Assembly: GCA_964019135.1 (NCBI GenBank)
Contig: OZ025260.1
Coordinates: forward strand, 23,182,254 to 23,246,253
DNA: 64,000 nt
From: Arenicola marina
Lineage: Eukaryota; Annelida; Polychaeta; Arenicolidae
Reading direction: 5' to 3'
The position numbers and the translations under genes are program-made. This document shows, one piece after another, positions 25,401-37,326 of this stretch. The notes under the pieces were generated by a model. It had not been told where the DNA came from. It made no database searches and worked only from the letters and a program-made list of their open reading frames with translations. How positions within the stretch are numbered: position 1 is the first letter of the stretch; each line of letters begins with the position of its first letter.

Positions 25401-28400
25401 TGAGGCTAGGGCCAGGGGGGTGACTCAAAAAGGGTTGTATAATGCTCTATAGATCAACCGACTTTTACCCCTAGCTAACAATAATGCTTGCCATAAATTT
25501 GGCAAAAAAATAATTAAACCCTTGACCGGAGAGAAAAAAAATTCCCTTAAATTTTCATTTCTTGGGGTTAGGGTGGGGAGGGAGTTTGCTAAACAAAAAA
25601 AGGTTACATTAATCTTGCTCCCATATTAGATAAAGACAAATTTTATGCTCTCATATTACCCAATAAAAATAATATTGCTCCCATTGCAGCGCAAATATTT
25701 GTGGCCCAAGCTAGAAATGATAGCCAAGAAATAGTCCTCGCCCCCACCCCCAGCGTGGATACAGAAATTAGCAAAAATGGACGGCGGGAAGTCCAATAAA
25801 AGCTTGCGACCGAGGGGGAGGGGGGAGCACTACAAAAGGGCGGGGGTCCACACCTCAGATGGCCTAACATTTGCATTGAAAAACAGCATTCCTCCTCAAA
25901 AAGGGAGAGGAGGTCCGGCCCCCCCTGGTTCCGCCCATGCCCCCCCCCCCCCATCCTTGTTTCGTCTTGCATATTGTGGTTGGAGCAACCCTAGACTTTG
26001 CACTGCTTCAGCATGATTTTATTTGCATAGGCAGAGCTATATATATAGGGAAAGTACGGCGTCCGATTTGGGGAGAATCAGAGCGGAACGCATGCAAATG
26101 GCTGGGCCACGTGCGTTTGTTTTCACCTGCGCTCGGTGCGCCGCCTGGCGAGTATAATGCGCATGACCGGAAGTCCATTTCTATGAATTATTTTGGTCTT
26201 TGCGAGATGTCAAGATGGCGTCATCGCCTGACAACGTATTTTGTAGACACTTAAACATGAAATAGTGTCATCTATGTAAGGGAAAAGTTACGTAATCTGA
26301 ATGTAAGTTAGATATGCTCATTAATTTTATACATGCCTTGCCAATACGTGGAAATATGGTATTTATCTCTATAGAAAAAGTCCAGATAACACCAAAATAT
26401 TTCCCATAACTCTTTGCGCCAGTCTCGATTTTTCAAAGATGGCGTATAATTGCGAAGTCGTGTATTCCCTCTCGACGCGTTCCCAAAACACGGATTTACG
26501 TAACCAATAATGATTTACTACACATTTCTTTGGTAACCCGGGTGTATCCCTGCGGTGGACCGAATACGCACATTACGCATCGGTCCACCGCCCGACACTT
26601 CTTTCAGCCGGGCATGGTGCGCGCGCATCCATTTGGTATGCCGATGTGCCCCGTTCAAAACAGAAGCAATAGCTCTAATGATGGCACTTGAATATATAGA
26701 AAAATCACTACTGTATACAAGCCATCAATTATCAGAAATATGAAAATCCCTTAATACAAGATATACTCATAAAATTTCATGATTTAATATGCAATGGAAC
26801 GGCGGTAGTGTTCTGCTGGATCCCTAGCCATATAGGCATAGAGGGCAACAGTCTAGCAGACGCTACCGCCAAAGAAGCTCTAAATGACGACGTCCTTCCA
26901 GTCCAGTTTCCATACTCGGACTTAAAGCCGTACATCCAAAACGAAATTACTAAAAATTGGCAGTCGTCCTGGGACGAGCAATTCTCCAATAAACTGCAAC
27001 GGCTTCAGCCTACTGTGGATACCAATCGGCCAAGAATCCGCGGTAGGCGGAGGGACGGTGTCATTCAAAGACTCAGAATTGGGCATACGTACCTTACCCA
27101 TTGCTACCTCCTCAAAGGAGAACCGCCTCCCGAATGTGTTCCCTGTCAGGAACCCCTAACTGTGGAGCACATTTTGTTGGGGTGTGTTGACTTTCAACAA
27201 ACAAGGGATCAATATTACCGAGCAGAAATTATGAAAGAACTATTCAATAATATACCACAGCAAAAGATTTTAGATTATTTGTCTGCAATAAATCTAGTCA
27301 AATGCATATGATATCTAGTCAACGTTTACGGCCAAACAGTGCAAACGATTTTAGATTATTTAACTACAATAAATCTAGTCCAATGCATATGATATATTCA
27401 ACGTTTACTGCCAAACAGTGCATTTTGTTGTAATTATTAATCTCAAAAGCTTTGTTTTAAAAACCAACTCATGGTTTTATATTCTGACAATTTTTGACTT
27501 TACCGTTTCGCCATTCTTCACTTTCATGGTTTTATGACAATCTACTCAATCATATTACTTGATATCCTCAGGGTTTTATTAATCTATTAATCGATTCCAC
27601 AAGGACTGCATTCATGGTTTTATTCATATCACGTGTATTGATTTTCAGGGTTTTAATATTGACTAATATGGACCAATATGGCACGATATAGCCTTCCAGG
27701 CTGAAAGGGCCGTTAAGCCCCAATCAAATCAAATCAAACCGTTCAAAACAGCACGGGACATTCGGGAGAAGATGGCGGCTGATTGAAAGGTGATGAGAGT
27801 AGGTTGGTTCCGGTGCCCCCTACGTGCACCGGATGTGAACGGTGTGTGCATTTCATTGGAATAGGCATATCCATGTCGGCACACCCGGAAGTTCCCTGTC
27901 ACGTGTTGCGGGTCCCGGGCGGTATACCGAACCTGGCCCAAAGAAATGCGCCCAACCTGGCTGGGTGACAACACTATATATTGCATGTAAGTTATAATAA
28001 CATTAGTCCCAACGACTTACCGCCGAATTCAACACCATATCACATATCTGCATCAGTGACCACAGTATCCAACTTTACAGTTAAGCGGACTACATGCGAA
28101 AACTGCGCTAGGCACCAGTTACCACAGCATCCAAGAGTACAGTTAGGCGGACTACATGCGGAAACCGCGCTAGACACCAATTACCGTAGTATCCAAGATT
28201 ACAGTTAAGCGGACTACACGCGGAAGCCGCGCTAGACATCGGTTACCGCAGTATCCAACTTTACAGTTAAGCGTACTACATGCGGAAACAGCTCTAAACA
28301 TCGGTTACCGTAGTATCCAAGATTACAGTTAAACGGACTACACGCGAAAATCGCGCTAGACATCGGTTACCGCAGTATCCAACTTTACAGTTAAGCGTAC

Positions 28401-31400
28401 TACATGCGGAAACAGCTCTAAACATCGGTTACCGTAGTATCCAAGATTACAGTTAAGCGGACTACACGCGAAAACCGCGCTAGACATCGTTTACCGAAGT
28501 ATCCAACTTTGCAGTTAAGGGGACTACATGCGGAAACAGCGCTGGACATCAGTTACCGCAGTATCCAACTTTACACATATATAGAATTCTTTTTAAGATA
28601 TCTTAAAAGATGGGATATGATATTGTATCCTTACCGGTTTGCCTGGTTACAGCACCGAAGGCTATACCTCTTGTTGACCATCCACTTCCTTATCGACAAT
28701 ACATGTATTGGCTTGGTCGGGAGCCTGACAAAGGGCGAGGAGCTCATCAATGGCTCGATCCGGTCGCTTCCGTGTACGCGACTTCGTCGAAATGGTATTT
28801 CCTACTGAGGACAACATATTATAATCATTGTTCAAAGCGAGCTCAGCCTCAAGGAGCGATCGCGGCATTCGATCTGTTACGGAACTCGTGTTACGCGCCG
28901 CCATGATCAACACGTGAGGTGGAAGAGTCTCCTCGTGTTTCGGTATCTTCAAAAACCTACCGCAGCGCCCTCTTTCTAGATATCTTAAAATGAATTCCAG
29001 ATATCTTAAAATGAATTCCAGATATCTTAAAATGAATTCCAGATATCTTAAAATGAATTCAATAGTACTTAAATTCCATTCAAGAGAAGTAAAAAACACA
29101 TCTCAGTTCTCCCTAGTGGCATTTTAAATATCTTTAAATCATTTTAAGATATCTTGAATTCAAGCTAAATATCTGACATACAATTGAATTTCGGAGATGT
29201 AGTCAGTAATTTATGATATCGGAAGTTGAAATCAAGATGTGTTGAATAGCTGATTTTTTTCTCATTAAAACGGCTTACGATATAGGAAGAAAGCTGTTTT
29301 TCCATGTCTTTTCCATGTGTTGTCATGATGTAAGCTTGTGCTACTTGTCTCAGATACATCTGTTGAGAGTTTGTTCTGATTTCTTCAGATACATCTGCTG
29401 TAGGCTCATTCTGTTTGCCCCTGATACTTCTTCTGCAGGGTTATTTTACTTTCCTCAGATAGTCTGTTGTAGGCTTATCCTGTTTGCCCCAAATACTTCT
29501 GCAGGGTTATTTTACTTTCCTCAGATAGTCTGTTGTAGGCTTATCCTGTTTGCCCCAAATACTTCTGCAGGGTCATTTTGCTTTCCTCAGATAGTCTGTT
29601 GTAGGCTTATCCTGTTTGCCCCAAATACTTCTGCAGGGTTATTCTGCTTTCCCCAGATACATGTACAACTGCTGTAGGCGTATTCTGTTTGCCTCAGATA
29701 CATTTGCAATGGGATTGTTCTGCTTTCCTCAGATACATCTGTTGTAGGTTTTATAGTATAAGTCTATAAAATATGTGTACACGTACATAATTTTCATGGC
29801 ATACGCTTTATATTGTTAACATAGTCAAAACCTTGTATACATTTCAAATCTATAAACTGATTTTACTTTAAGATATAGACCTATAAGTTTCCTTTTGTGA
29901 TCGCCTTTATTCAGGTTTTGGAAGTAAACGGTTTCTCCTGGAGCAATTGTGGCAAGCCTGATGATGTTATTCAGCCGTCGATGCTAGACATCGGTCCTGA
30001 TCCCATTATGTTGCCGGGCGATATCAACATAACGGCCGCTGGAAACCTGTCCCAGACCCTGACGGGACCTATTGAGGTGATATATCAAATATATAGTCAT
30101 GGAAAAAAGAAATGCACTATTTTTATTTTTGTCATATATTGTTATTAAGATTTCAATCACTTCTAAAAGTGAAGAAGGTGGTTCAGATAAAATACTGGAC
30201 ATGTCCTTTGGTGACACAGGATCTTAATCTGTTAAAGGAAGCTACCAACCTGGCTTCTAACGCTGCTTTGCCGATCGATTTATATGATACCCAAGTGTCT
30301 AACCTCCAAATTACAAATTTTTCCGTCCTGTCTGTTGCTCACAAAAAAAATTAGAAGTGACCGCTAGCCGCGATTTCGCCGCTTAACCAGGCGGAAGCCC
30401 TTTTTCGAGGTGTGTCCGCGATTGACCAATCAGGAGGCGATATTCTAATTATATTCAAACCGGAAATGACGCCTACTGTGTTAGCAAAACAAGAGCGCGT
30501 GATCATCGTTAATATAAATAGCTGCGATTCTCCAATCATGGCTTTCTTGCGGAAACAATAGTCGCAGGACGTATATCAATTTCTTTGGATGCTAAAAAGA
30601 CCGTTTCATGTACAAGTGCTGATATTTAATTCTCAATCATCAATGAAACAGAGCTGAACTAAATGTGTTTTTGTATTTCTATCTCTCGCTGAATCTTGAA
30701 TGCAATTATCCGTGCTTTTACCGATCTATTTCGGCGGCAATGCCATCCATGCAATTGTTTTATATGTAAAGCTCACGTGTATATGTACTTTCAGAGTTTT
30801 AGTAGGACTAAACATAACCGGTATGGCACAATATAGCCATACAGGCTGAAAGTGCCGTTAACCCTAACCAAATTAAATCGAATGAAACCAGTAATAAACA
30901 TTTATACATGTATTTTTGTGATGTTTGGCTCTCGCTGAAGTTTGAAGACAACTATGAACATTTATACACCTTTTTTTTGTTATTCTTTCTCTCACTGAAG
31001 TTTGAAGACATTTATGGACAATTATTCATCTGTTTTTTACGTTTAGCTCTCGCTAAAGTTAGAGAAGAAAGAACTATTCTGGTTTCCGGTGCCGTGCATC
31101 GACGACGTCGGGTCATGTGACTACAGCGACATCTGTGATAAGCTGAAGCCTATCACATGTCCCCCAGTCTTCCAGCAGTACCACATACCCTGCCACTGTC
31201 CATTCGCAGCGGTAAGCGCCGTTTTTCTGATCATGAATTGTTGGTAGGTGATATAACTCTGGGGCAGTTATTATCACCTCCCATTTATAGAAAGGAATCG
31301 ATATCATACGGATTTAAACTCATTGTTATTTGCATCTAGGGGCAAAGCAGGTAAGCACTTATTAATCCCCTTGCCGGGCGATGTCAGGTTGAGAGTGCGA

Positions 31401-32402
31401 GGCGGTCTAAATGAAGCAATATTATATTGATTTAAAAGCATTGTTATTGCATCCAGGGGTAAAGCAGGTAAGCACTTATTAATCCCCTTGCCGGGCGATG
31501 TCAGGTTGAGAGTGCGAGGCGGTCTAAATGAAGCAATATCACATTGATTTAAAAGCATTGTTATTGCATCTAGGGGTAAAGCAGGTAAGCACTTATTAAT
31601 CCCCTTGCCGGGCGATGTCAGGTTGAGAGTGCGAGGCGGTCTAAATGAAGCAATATCATATTGATTTAAAAGCATTGTTATTGCATCTAGGGGTAAAGCA
31701 GGTAAGCACTTATTTATCCCCTTGCCGGGCGATGTCAGGTTGAGAGTGCGAGGCGGTCTAAATGAAGCAATATCATATTGATTTAAAAGCATTGTTATTG
31801 CATCTAGGGGTAAAGCAGGTAAGCACTTATTAATCCCCTTGCCGGGCGATGTCAGGTTGAGAGTGCGAGGCGGTCTAAATGAAGCAATATCATATTGATT
31901 TAAAAGCATTGTTATTGCATCCAGGGGTAAAGCAGGTAAGCATTTATTTATCCCCTTGCCGGGCGATGTCACGTTGAGAGTGCGAGGCGGTCTAAATGAA
32001 TCAATATCATCAGGATTTAAAAGCATTGTTATTTGCACTTGGGGGTAAAGCAGGTAAGCACTTATTAATCCCCTTGCAATGCGATGTCATGTTGAGAGTG
32101 GGAGGCGGTCTGTAACTCAGTGCAGCACGTGGCCATGTTTTGTTCTGGTCTGCTAATGCTGAACTGCAGCAAATGGTCGCCAGTAATTCCTCTCGCTGGC
32201 TGACTGCCTCGTCACGGCGCCATGCTCATCATGCACATCCTTTGTCGTTTTGTTTCAGGGGAATTACGCGCTTCCAATGAGCTCAGTGTTCGTCAACTTC
32301 AAGCCGAGTCACATCGAGAAGGGAAACTACCGTGTGACGGCTCACATCAAACAGTCAGGGCAGGAGTTGGGCTGCGTGCACCTCCAGTTCGCGCTCCAGT
32401 GA
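22441..32402 (+). CDS. GM2A: GM2 ganglioside activator-like secreted protein, copy 1
   Basis: Four exons, all phase 0: 22441-22596, 29915-30076, 31047-31211 and 32259-32402, giving 208 residues. Residues 1-19 form a signal peptide (LFYLCVLSTILAQLAAS). The ML/GM2-activator domain spans about 55-208: FSWSNCGKPDD (59-69), LDIGPDPI, VPC-GSC-DIC (123-136), YHIPCHCPF (151-159) and NYRV...ELGC (184-200). Eight cysteines after the signal (64, 123, 130, 136, 144, 155, 157, 200) fit the four disulphides of vertebrate GM2A. Sequons lie at N90 (NIT) and N96 (NLS). In vertebrates GM2A lifts glycolipids from membranes for lysosomal hexosaminidase A; this protein likely binds lipid in lysosome or secretion, but its ligand is unknown. 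The start was chosen because it opens the signal peptide and is conserved in copy 2. Residues 20-52 have no counterpart that I recognise in vertebrate GM2A. Confidence 0.93.
24160..24420 (+). repeat. CRE/NRF1-bearing repeat, copy a (intron 1)
   Basis: TGACGTCA at 24162-24169 and tgcgcatgcg at 24179-24188 are followed by gagcctcgttatcgcgc, gaaaac and ctatgtcctag. The order and much of the sequence recur at 25211-25430. Both end with a cctggtg(t)ag-ttagtgccagg-like block. It may be a promoter-like segment from a retroposed or transposed copy. Confidence 0.6.
24790..24990. repeat. Degenerate tctctgatct repeat
   Basis: Around a dozen ctctgatct / ctgatctctgat motifs with variable spacers, including a doubled ttggcatgttctct. 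Intron 1 of GM2A copy 1. Confidence 0.6.
25211..25430 (+). repeat. CRE/NRF1-bearing repeat, copy b (intron 1)
   Basis: TGACGTCA at 25213-25220 and gcgcatgc at 25231-25238, then gagcctcgttatcgcgcc and an ATG (25369) opening a short frame before tgcctggtgag. Partner of 24160-24420. Confidence 0.6.
26664..27738 (+). mobile_element. 5'-truncated non-LTR retrotransposon with perfect 13-bp target duplication
   Basis: Flanked by ccgttcaaaacag at 26651-26663 and 27739-27751. The element starts inside its RNase H region and ends in a repeated aatca tail. ALMMALEYIEK and, after a break near 26740, VVFCWIPSHIGIEGNSLADA and TAKEAL identify the RNase H fold. The segment around the second catalytic Asp (normally after the tyrosine-threonine strand) is lost, so it is inactive. 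A C-terminal Cys/His cluster follows (ECVPCQE...VEHILLGC). The frame stops at 27311. The 3' UTR holds an ~80-bp tandem duplication also present at 4227-4819. RNase H of this kind is typical of the I/Jockey-type superfamily; I do not name the clade. Confidence 0.92.
28055..28575. repeat. ~61-bp minisatellite in GM2A copy 1 intron 1
   Basis: Eight to nine units with conserved gcggactacatgcggaaac and ggttaccgcagtatccaac plus ttacagttaa. Alternating subtypes (ctagacatcg versus ctaaacatcg; catgcg versus cacgcg) suggest two-unit duplication steps. No counterpart was recognised in copy 2. Confidence 0.88.
28580..29165. mobile_element. Possible MITE with taagatatcttaaaa ends
   Basis: At the left, tagaattctttttaagatat; at the right, several 21-bp units of agatatcttaaaatgaattc (28976-29062), then ttttaagatatcttgaattc at about 29142. 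The motif taagatatctta is itself palindromic. The span may be a single element with subterminal tandem repeats. No transposase was seen. Confidence 0.5.
29350..29760. repeat. ~39-bp minisatellite in intron 1, copy 1 version
   Basis: Alternating cagatacatctgttgtaggc / ttattctgtttgccccagat / acttctgcagggttatttt segments, about 410 bp. The same family occupies the homologous place in copy 2 (39770-40490), where it is about 720 bp long. It ends about 150 bp before exon 2 in both genes. Confidence 0.88.
30815..30890 (+). mobile_element. Decayed retroposon tail fragment
   Basis: ggcacaatatagccatacag, then gctgaaagtgccgttaaccc and an aaattaaatcg tail, match the last ~60 bp of the non-LTR elements at 4227 and 26664. 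A related but older or different family member. Intron 2 of GM2A copy 1. Confidence 0.65.
31330..32115. repeat. 117-bp minisatellite in intron 3, seven units, each with CAGGTAAGC
   Basis: Donor-like CAG|GTAAGC recurs with GT at 31351, 31468, 31585, 31702, 31819, 31936 and 32054. Each unit also holds attaatccccttgccgggcg and gagagtgcgaggcggtctaa. Copy 2 carries only one such unit (about 43030-43125). The unit is 39 codons long and stop-free in one minus frame, so a 244-codon frame appears there; this is a repeat artefact. Confidence 0.93.
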
Positions 32403-32432
32403 CGCTCGAGTCGGCGACAGTTCAAACACAAG

Positions 32433-32560
32433 TGATGCAGCTTGATTTATGCATAGGTTAAAATGCATATACTGAAGTGATACAGCTTACAAGTTATGCA
32501 TAGGCCATAAAAATATATTTACAGAAGTCTGACTATCTGACTATGCATAGGCCAAAACTG
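32433..32560. repeat. 3' flank repeat, short version (copy 1)
   Basis: Two to three units containing gtgatacagcttacaagtta and tgcatagg, starting about 30 bp after the stop codon. Copy 2 has about fifteen units (43446-44215). Confidence 0.8.
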
Positions 32561-33359
32561 GTGCACAAACGTTACACACCATACAGTGTCACTACATTCA
32601 AAAACATATACCTACATACAAATCATACATGTACATCATCAATCAATTCAAAGACCAACATTCATGCACTGAAACAATAACACATCTTACAATTATAGCA
32701 CATACACAAATACGAACGTCAAAAGCGTTGCGCTTTAGAGCAGGCATTTTGGAGTAGATTAGAACGTGCGGAATCTACGTGGATATCGCCTTGGTTGTCA
32801 GACTCAAAATAGAAACTGTATCAACTCATTCCAATTTTGTCAGTTGGTCTATTGTTCTAAGAAGTTGCTTGTTTTTATACGTTTATGCGATGGTTTCTTT
32901 TCCAGATATTACTTTTCTTTAAAATATGGTAATGAACATATACATGGTGCTTCTGGTCCTTTGCCTACTTATGATCAGTCTGTATGTTTAGCCGTGTGTT
33001 ATAGTAAGTGTAATGCTGTAACGGCTTTCCATAACTCCTCGCCGTGCGGCACGTGCGTGCTGATCTCGATTCAGGGAGCTAATTAGTCACCCTTTCATTA
33101 TCGCTCTCTGAGGGTCTATTTAGATCGGTGGGACCTAGATATGTTTGTTATGTATGTATAGATAACGAGCTAATGAACCGGGGTATAATTAATTACGACG
33201 GTCGTAATTATACACCGGTTTATTTTACTCCTAATACAGATCGACGTTAAAGTCACTTATGCAGGTTATTCCAGCTTCTGAGGTGTCCCGATGCACAAGC
33301 CGCTTTAACCATACTGTAACACGCGCATCAATTGTATGTCTAAACATTTTCTTAGCTTG

Positions 33360-34605
33360 ACAGCTGATATGTGAGATGTGATGAGATGTGATGTGATGAG
33401 AGGATCTTCTTTTGTGAGAGGTGTTGAGAAGATCTTCTTGTTTGAGATGTGTTGAGAGGATCTTCTTGTGTGAGATGTGTTGAGAGGATCTCCTTGTGTG
33501 AGATGTGTTGAGAGGATCTTCTTGTGTGAGATGTGTTGAGAGGATCTTCTTTTGTGAAATGTGTTGAGAGGAACTTCTTTTGTGAAACGTGTTGAGGAGA
33601 TCTTCTTGTGTGAGATGTGTTGAGAGACTCTTCTTGTCTGAGATGTGTTGAGAGGATCTTCTTACTCATGTGTGAGATGTGATGAGAGGATCTTCTTGTG
33701 TGAAACGTGTTGAGGAGATCTTCTTGTGTGAGATGTGTTGAGAGACTCTTCTTGTCTGAGATGTGTTGAGAGGATCTTCTTACTCATGTGTGAGATGTGA
33801 TGAGAGGATCTTCTTGTGTGAAACGTGTTGAGAGGATCTTCTTGTGTGAGTTGTGTTGAGAGGATCTTCTTGTGTGAGATGTGTTGAGAGGATCTTTTTG
33901 TGTGAGATGTGATGAGAGGATCTTCTTGTGTGAGATCTGTTGAGAGGATCTTCTTGTGTGAGTTGTGTTGAGAGGATCTTCTTGTGTGAGATGTGTTGAG
34001 AGGATCTTCTTGTGTGAGATGTGATGAGAGGATCTTCTTGTGTGAGATGTGTTGAGAGGATCTTCTTGTGTGAGATGTGTTGAGAGGATCTTCTTGTGTG
34101 AGATGTGTTGGGAGAATCTTCTTGTGTGAGGTGTGTTGGGAGAATCTTCTTGTGTGAGGTGTGTTGAGAGGATCTTCTTGTGTGAGATGTGTTGAGAGGA
34201 TCTTCTTGTGTGAGATGTGTTGAGAGGATCTTCTTGTGTGAGATGTGTTGAGAGGATCTTCTTGTGTGAGATGTGTTGAGAGGATCTTCTTGTGTGAGAT
34301 GTGTTGGGAGAATCTTCTTGTGTGAGGTGTGTTGGGAGAATCTTCTTGTGTGAGGTGTGTTGAGAGGATCTTCTTGTGTGAGATGTGTTGAGAGGATCTT
34401 CTTGTGTGAGATGTGTTGAGAGGATCTTCTTGTGTGAGATGTGTTGAGAGGATCTTCTTGTGTGAGATGTGTTGAGAGGATCTTCTTGTGTGAGATGTGT
34501 TGGGAGGATCTTCTTGTGTGAGATGTGTTGAGAGGATCTTCTTGTGTGAGATGTGTTGAGAGGATCTTCTTGTGTGAGATGTGTTGAGAGGATCTTCTTA
34601 CTCTT
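33360..34605. repeat. 28-bp minisatellite (copy 1 downstream)
   Basis: About 44 units of gtgtgagatgtgttgagagg plus atcttctt. Blocks with agaatc and gaggtgtg variants recur in a pattern (around 34100 and 34300), which shows duplications of several units at a time. The homologous array in copy 2 is at 45965-46345. The 291-codon minus frame is a 3 x 28 = 84-bp artefact. Confidence 0.93.
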
Positions 34606-35234
34606 CATGTGATATTTCGCCACGTATTTCACGAGGACCTTATGTTGCATTGGGACCATACGTGATATAGACTGGTGTTTCCACCGTCAAACAAGGGACC
34701 GACTAGATACCCGGTTAAAGGTTACTTGATTTGTCTATAGTAGACTGGTTTATTGCATAGCTTCGCTATGCTAAGCATAGGCAGAGGCAAAAATAATGAT
34801 TAAAAAAATTATCAATAATTATCGCACTGATAATGCCATAAGACGTGCTGTAGAATCGTATGCCCTGATTTGGGCGGAATGCATCTGCTTGATTAACTCT
34901 TCTGACGACTAGTTGCAAGGAAGGTAATAAAACATATTTTGTATTTCTATTTTTTCATGCAATAAATATATACAAGACTACGCTGAGTTTGTCTGTGACT
35001 GTCTATGCTAAGCGCACACTCCCCAGATGTGGAGAGGTGTTTTAGTACATATGAAGATTAAACTGGGACAATTAAGAGACTTTCCAATCAGAAGGTTTCA
35101 AATGACCCTATTTATAATAAAAACAAATATGTGTTTGCATAATTTTTAATTCATTGACTTCATAATAAATGTAGTTATTTGCCCAGTCGTCGGCTATTAC
35201 GCTCCTGTAATAAGGACTGCTTCAAGGCCCCAAC

Positions 35235-35475
35235 ATGTCACTCCTGTCATCCTAGGTCTGTCACTCTTGTCACCCCGGTTTGTCACTCCTGTCACTCTTG
35301 TCACCGTGGCTTGTCACTCTTGTCACCCCGGTTTGTCACTCCTGTCACTCTTGTCACCGTGGCTTGTCACTCGTATCACCCCGACTTGTCACGCATGTCA
35401 CCCCGACTTGTCACGCATGTCACCACGACTTGTTACTCATGTTACCCCGGCTTGTCACTCGTATCACCCCAAATG
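35235..35475. repeat. 22-bp minisatellite, short version (copy 1 end)
   Basis: Units of cccgacttgtcactcatgtc plus ac; about ten units. The homologue in copy 2 (48418-49375) has about forty. Followed by C-rich sequence. Confidence 0.88.
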
Positions 35476-35859
35476 GCGTCGACGCTACCCCCCCCCCCCT
35501 CCCCCACCACCACCCCTGGATTGTGTAGACCCAGGTTACCTCAAAATTAGCCATGAAAGAAATGTAGAAAACAGGCAGTATCCAGACATGAACAACTGAA
35601 AACGCGATGCGGGTCATAGGGCACCCATGCCGAAAAAAACTACGTGTGTCACAGCCCTTCAAATATGGTAATTATTTGAAAGTACATCGGTTAATTATAT
35701 ACAACACTATATTGGTTGTGACTTACTTACAGCAATGTAAGGCACGAAAAGTGGAAGAAATAAATGAATGTGAATGTGATTGTGGGCGATAATTGCGCAA
35801 AGGCGGGCTAGGCTGAAAGAACATTACTGTTGTCTGATGGGATAAAACGCCCACTTCAT

Positions 35860-36130
35860 TTTGGGGCGAAACGCCTACCAGATCATTAGGTAGGCGTTTT
35901 ACCCCATTGGTAGGCGTTTTGCCCCATTATCAATCCTCTCATTAAAAATATATTTCTTGTTTAACACATAGATCGAAAATTCGTCTACTTTATTAATTTT
36001 CATCATAATAGTCCATAATGGAAATGAGCCATGCGTGATGAAGGTCTCTGACGTTATCTAGATTTGCTCGTATCATACTGAAAATAAATATAGCGCATCT
36101 TGCTTAAGGTAGGCGTTTTGCCCCACTCTA
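35860..36130. repeat. Dispersed taggcgttttgcccca motif
   Basis: Four copies of taggcgttttgccccatt or its variants (35890, 35910, 36110, and an inverted form near 35863). It lies in the spacer between the two duplicons. No gene was seen here. Confidence 0.55.
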
Positions 36131-36805
36131 CTCTACTCCGGCCACAAGGATTTGTAAATCAAACGACGCGGGTCTCGCTCCGAGCGGTGTGTCACATGAC
36201 TTGTTTCACCGCGTCGCGTACTCCCGGTCGAGGGCAGGGGCACAAGGATATCCAAGATGGCGGGATCTTGCGCAAAAAAAGTCGAAAGAAAACATGATGT
36301 GCCTATTATAACACTATTAATCACTATTTTGATGTTCTAGTGACAATATTGTATTATAAAGAAGAACCAATATTAGATTTAAGAAGTTTTTGTTGGATGT
36401 CAATATGTTGCTGTCAGTTAAAACAACTATTTGTGCGATCAAGTTTGTGGTTGTCGCACTGCTACTGGCACGGGCCACTGCCGATTGCGGCGTCTGCGGC
36501 TAGTGCAGATTCATTGCGGGGGGGGGGGGGGCGTCAAATTGCTGAGCGTTAGCGTGCTCAACTTCAGGACCCTGAGCGTATCGTCTTCATCGCCGACAGA
36601 ACTGTCTTCTCCCAATAATTCGCTTAAACAAAACCCAAGTGCCAAGTTATCCCCTGCCATGGCAGCCATGTTGTGGTCGGATAACTCGGATTTCCCGTTT
36701 GGTTTCAGTAAGTGCGGAAATGTAAATGCGCATGCGCAAAATATGCACTCGGGGCACGCGAACGGGATAATCGAAAGCACCCGTTGTCACTCGGGGATGA
36801 TCCAT

Positions 36806-37200
36806 GTGACGTCATAATATCTCGTTTTCGTAGGAAATGCAAAAAAAACGTTATTTTCTCAGCCGTTTTGTCCCGTCGTAACAAATATTAGTCATTGTAG
36901 TGGCGCAAATGAATGAAAAATATGTCGTCTATCCGTTTTGGACACCTATATTTCTTAAATATTCTTAATTATATCGCAAGGCCTTCCGCAATGGACCCAC
37001 CCCTCGGCGCCTGGCTCTTGCGCAGGTAGTCTGGTTCCTAGTCTCATTCTTTGCCTAACATACACGTCACGCCTACGTCACAGATAGTCAGGATACCTGT
37101 GTGCGCAGATATTCTAAATTCGTTCCGAACTCGTGCTTCGTTTGTTTGTGCCCAAAATGAGTAAACCGGAAGTCTAGGCGAACGAGACTTTATAGCCCTA
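36806..37200. mobile_element. Right half of the TIR DNA element, ending at the duplication edge
   Basis: About 395 bp closely match 12590-13000 (cgtcataatatctcgttttc ... ggaagtctaggcgaacgaga, then ctttatagccct). The terminus lies directly against tcactgacctgctg, the first base shared with the upstream flank of GM2A copy 1. The left half of the element is missing. Confidence 0.8.
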
Positions 37201-37326
37201 TCACTGACCTGCTGACTGCCCCAAAAAGCGACAACAACTTCACAGCGCACTCACTCCCAGGCAGTTGCGTACGCGAGAGCAGGTCTGGCAGTTAGGCCCT
37301 GGCAGTTGATCGAATAACTTTGGAAT

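Larger units (their letters stand above)
22311..35480. repeat. Segmental duplication, copy 1
   Basis: Aligns collinearly with 37200-49375: 5' flank, four exons, introns and 3' flank. It begins at tcactgacctgctg and ends in the gtcaccccgacttgtcactc minisatellite. Copy-specific content includes the long intron 1 with the non-LTR insertion at 26664-27738, the 62-bp array at 28055-28575 and a seven-unit 117-bp array in intron 3. Confidence 0.85.

Noticed and set aside
31304..32038. 244-codon minus-strand frame
   Set aside because: Antisense of the 117-bp intron 3 array of GM2A copy 1; not present in copy 2.
33784..34659. 291-codon minus-strand frame
   Set aside because: Produced by a 28-bp repeat read in a three-unit cycle; its homologue in copy 2 has a different length and no conserved start.
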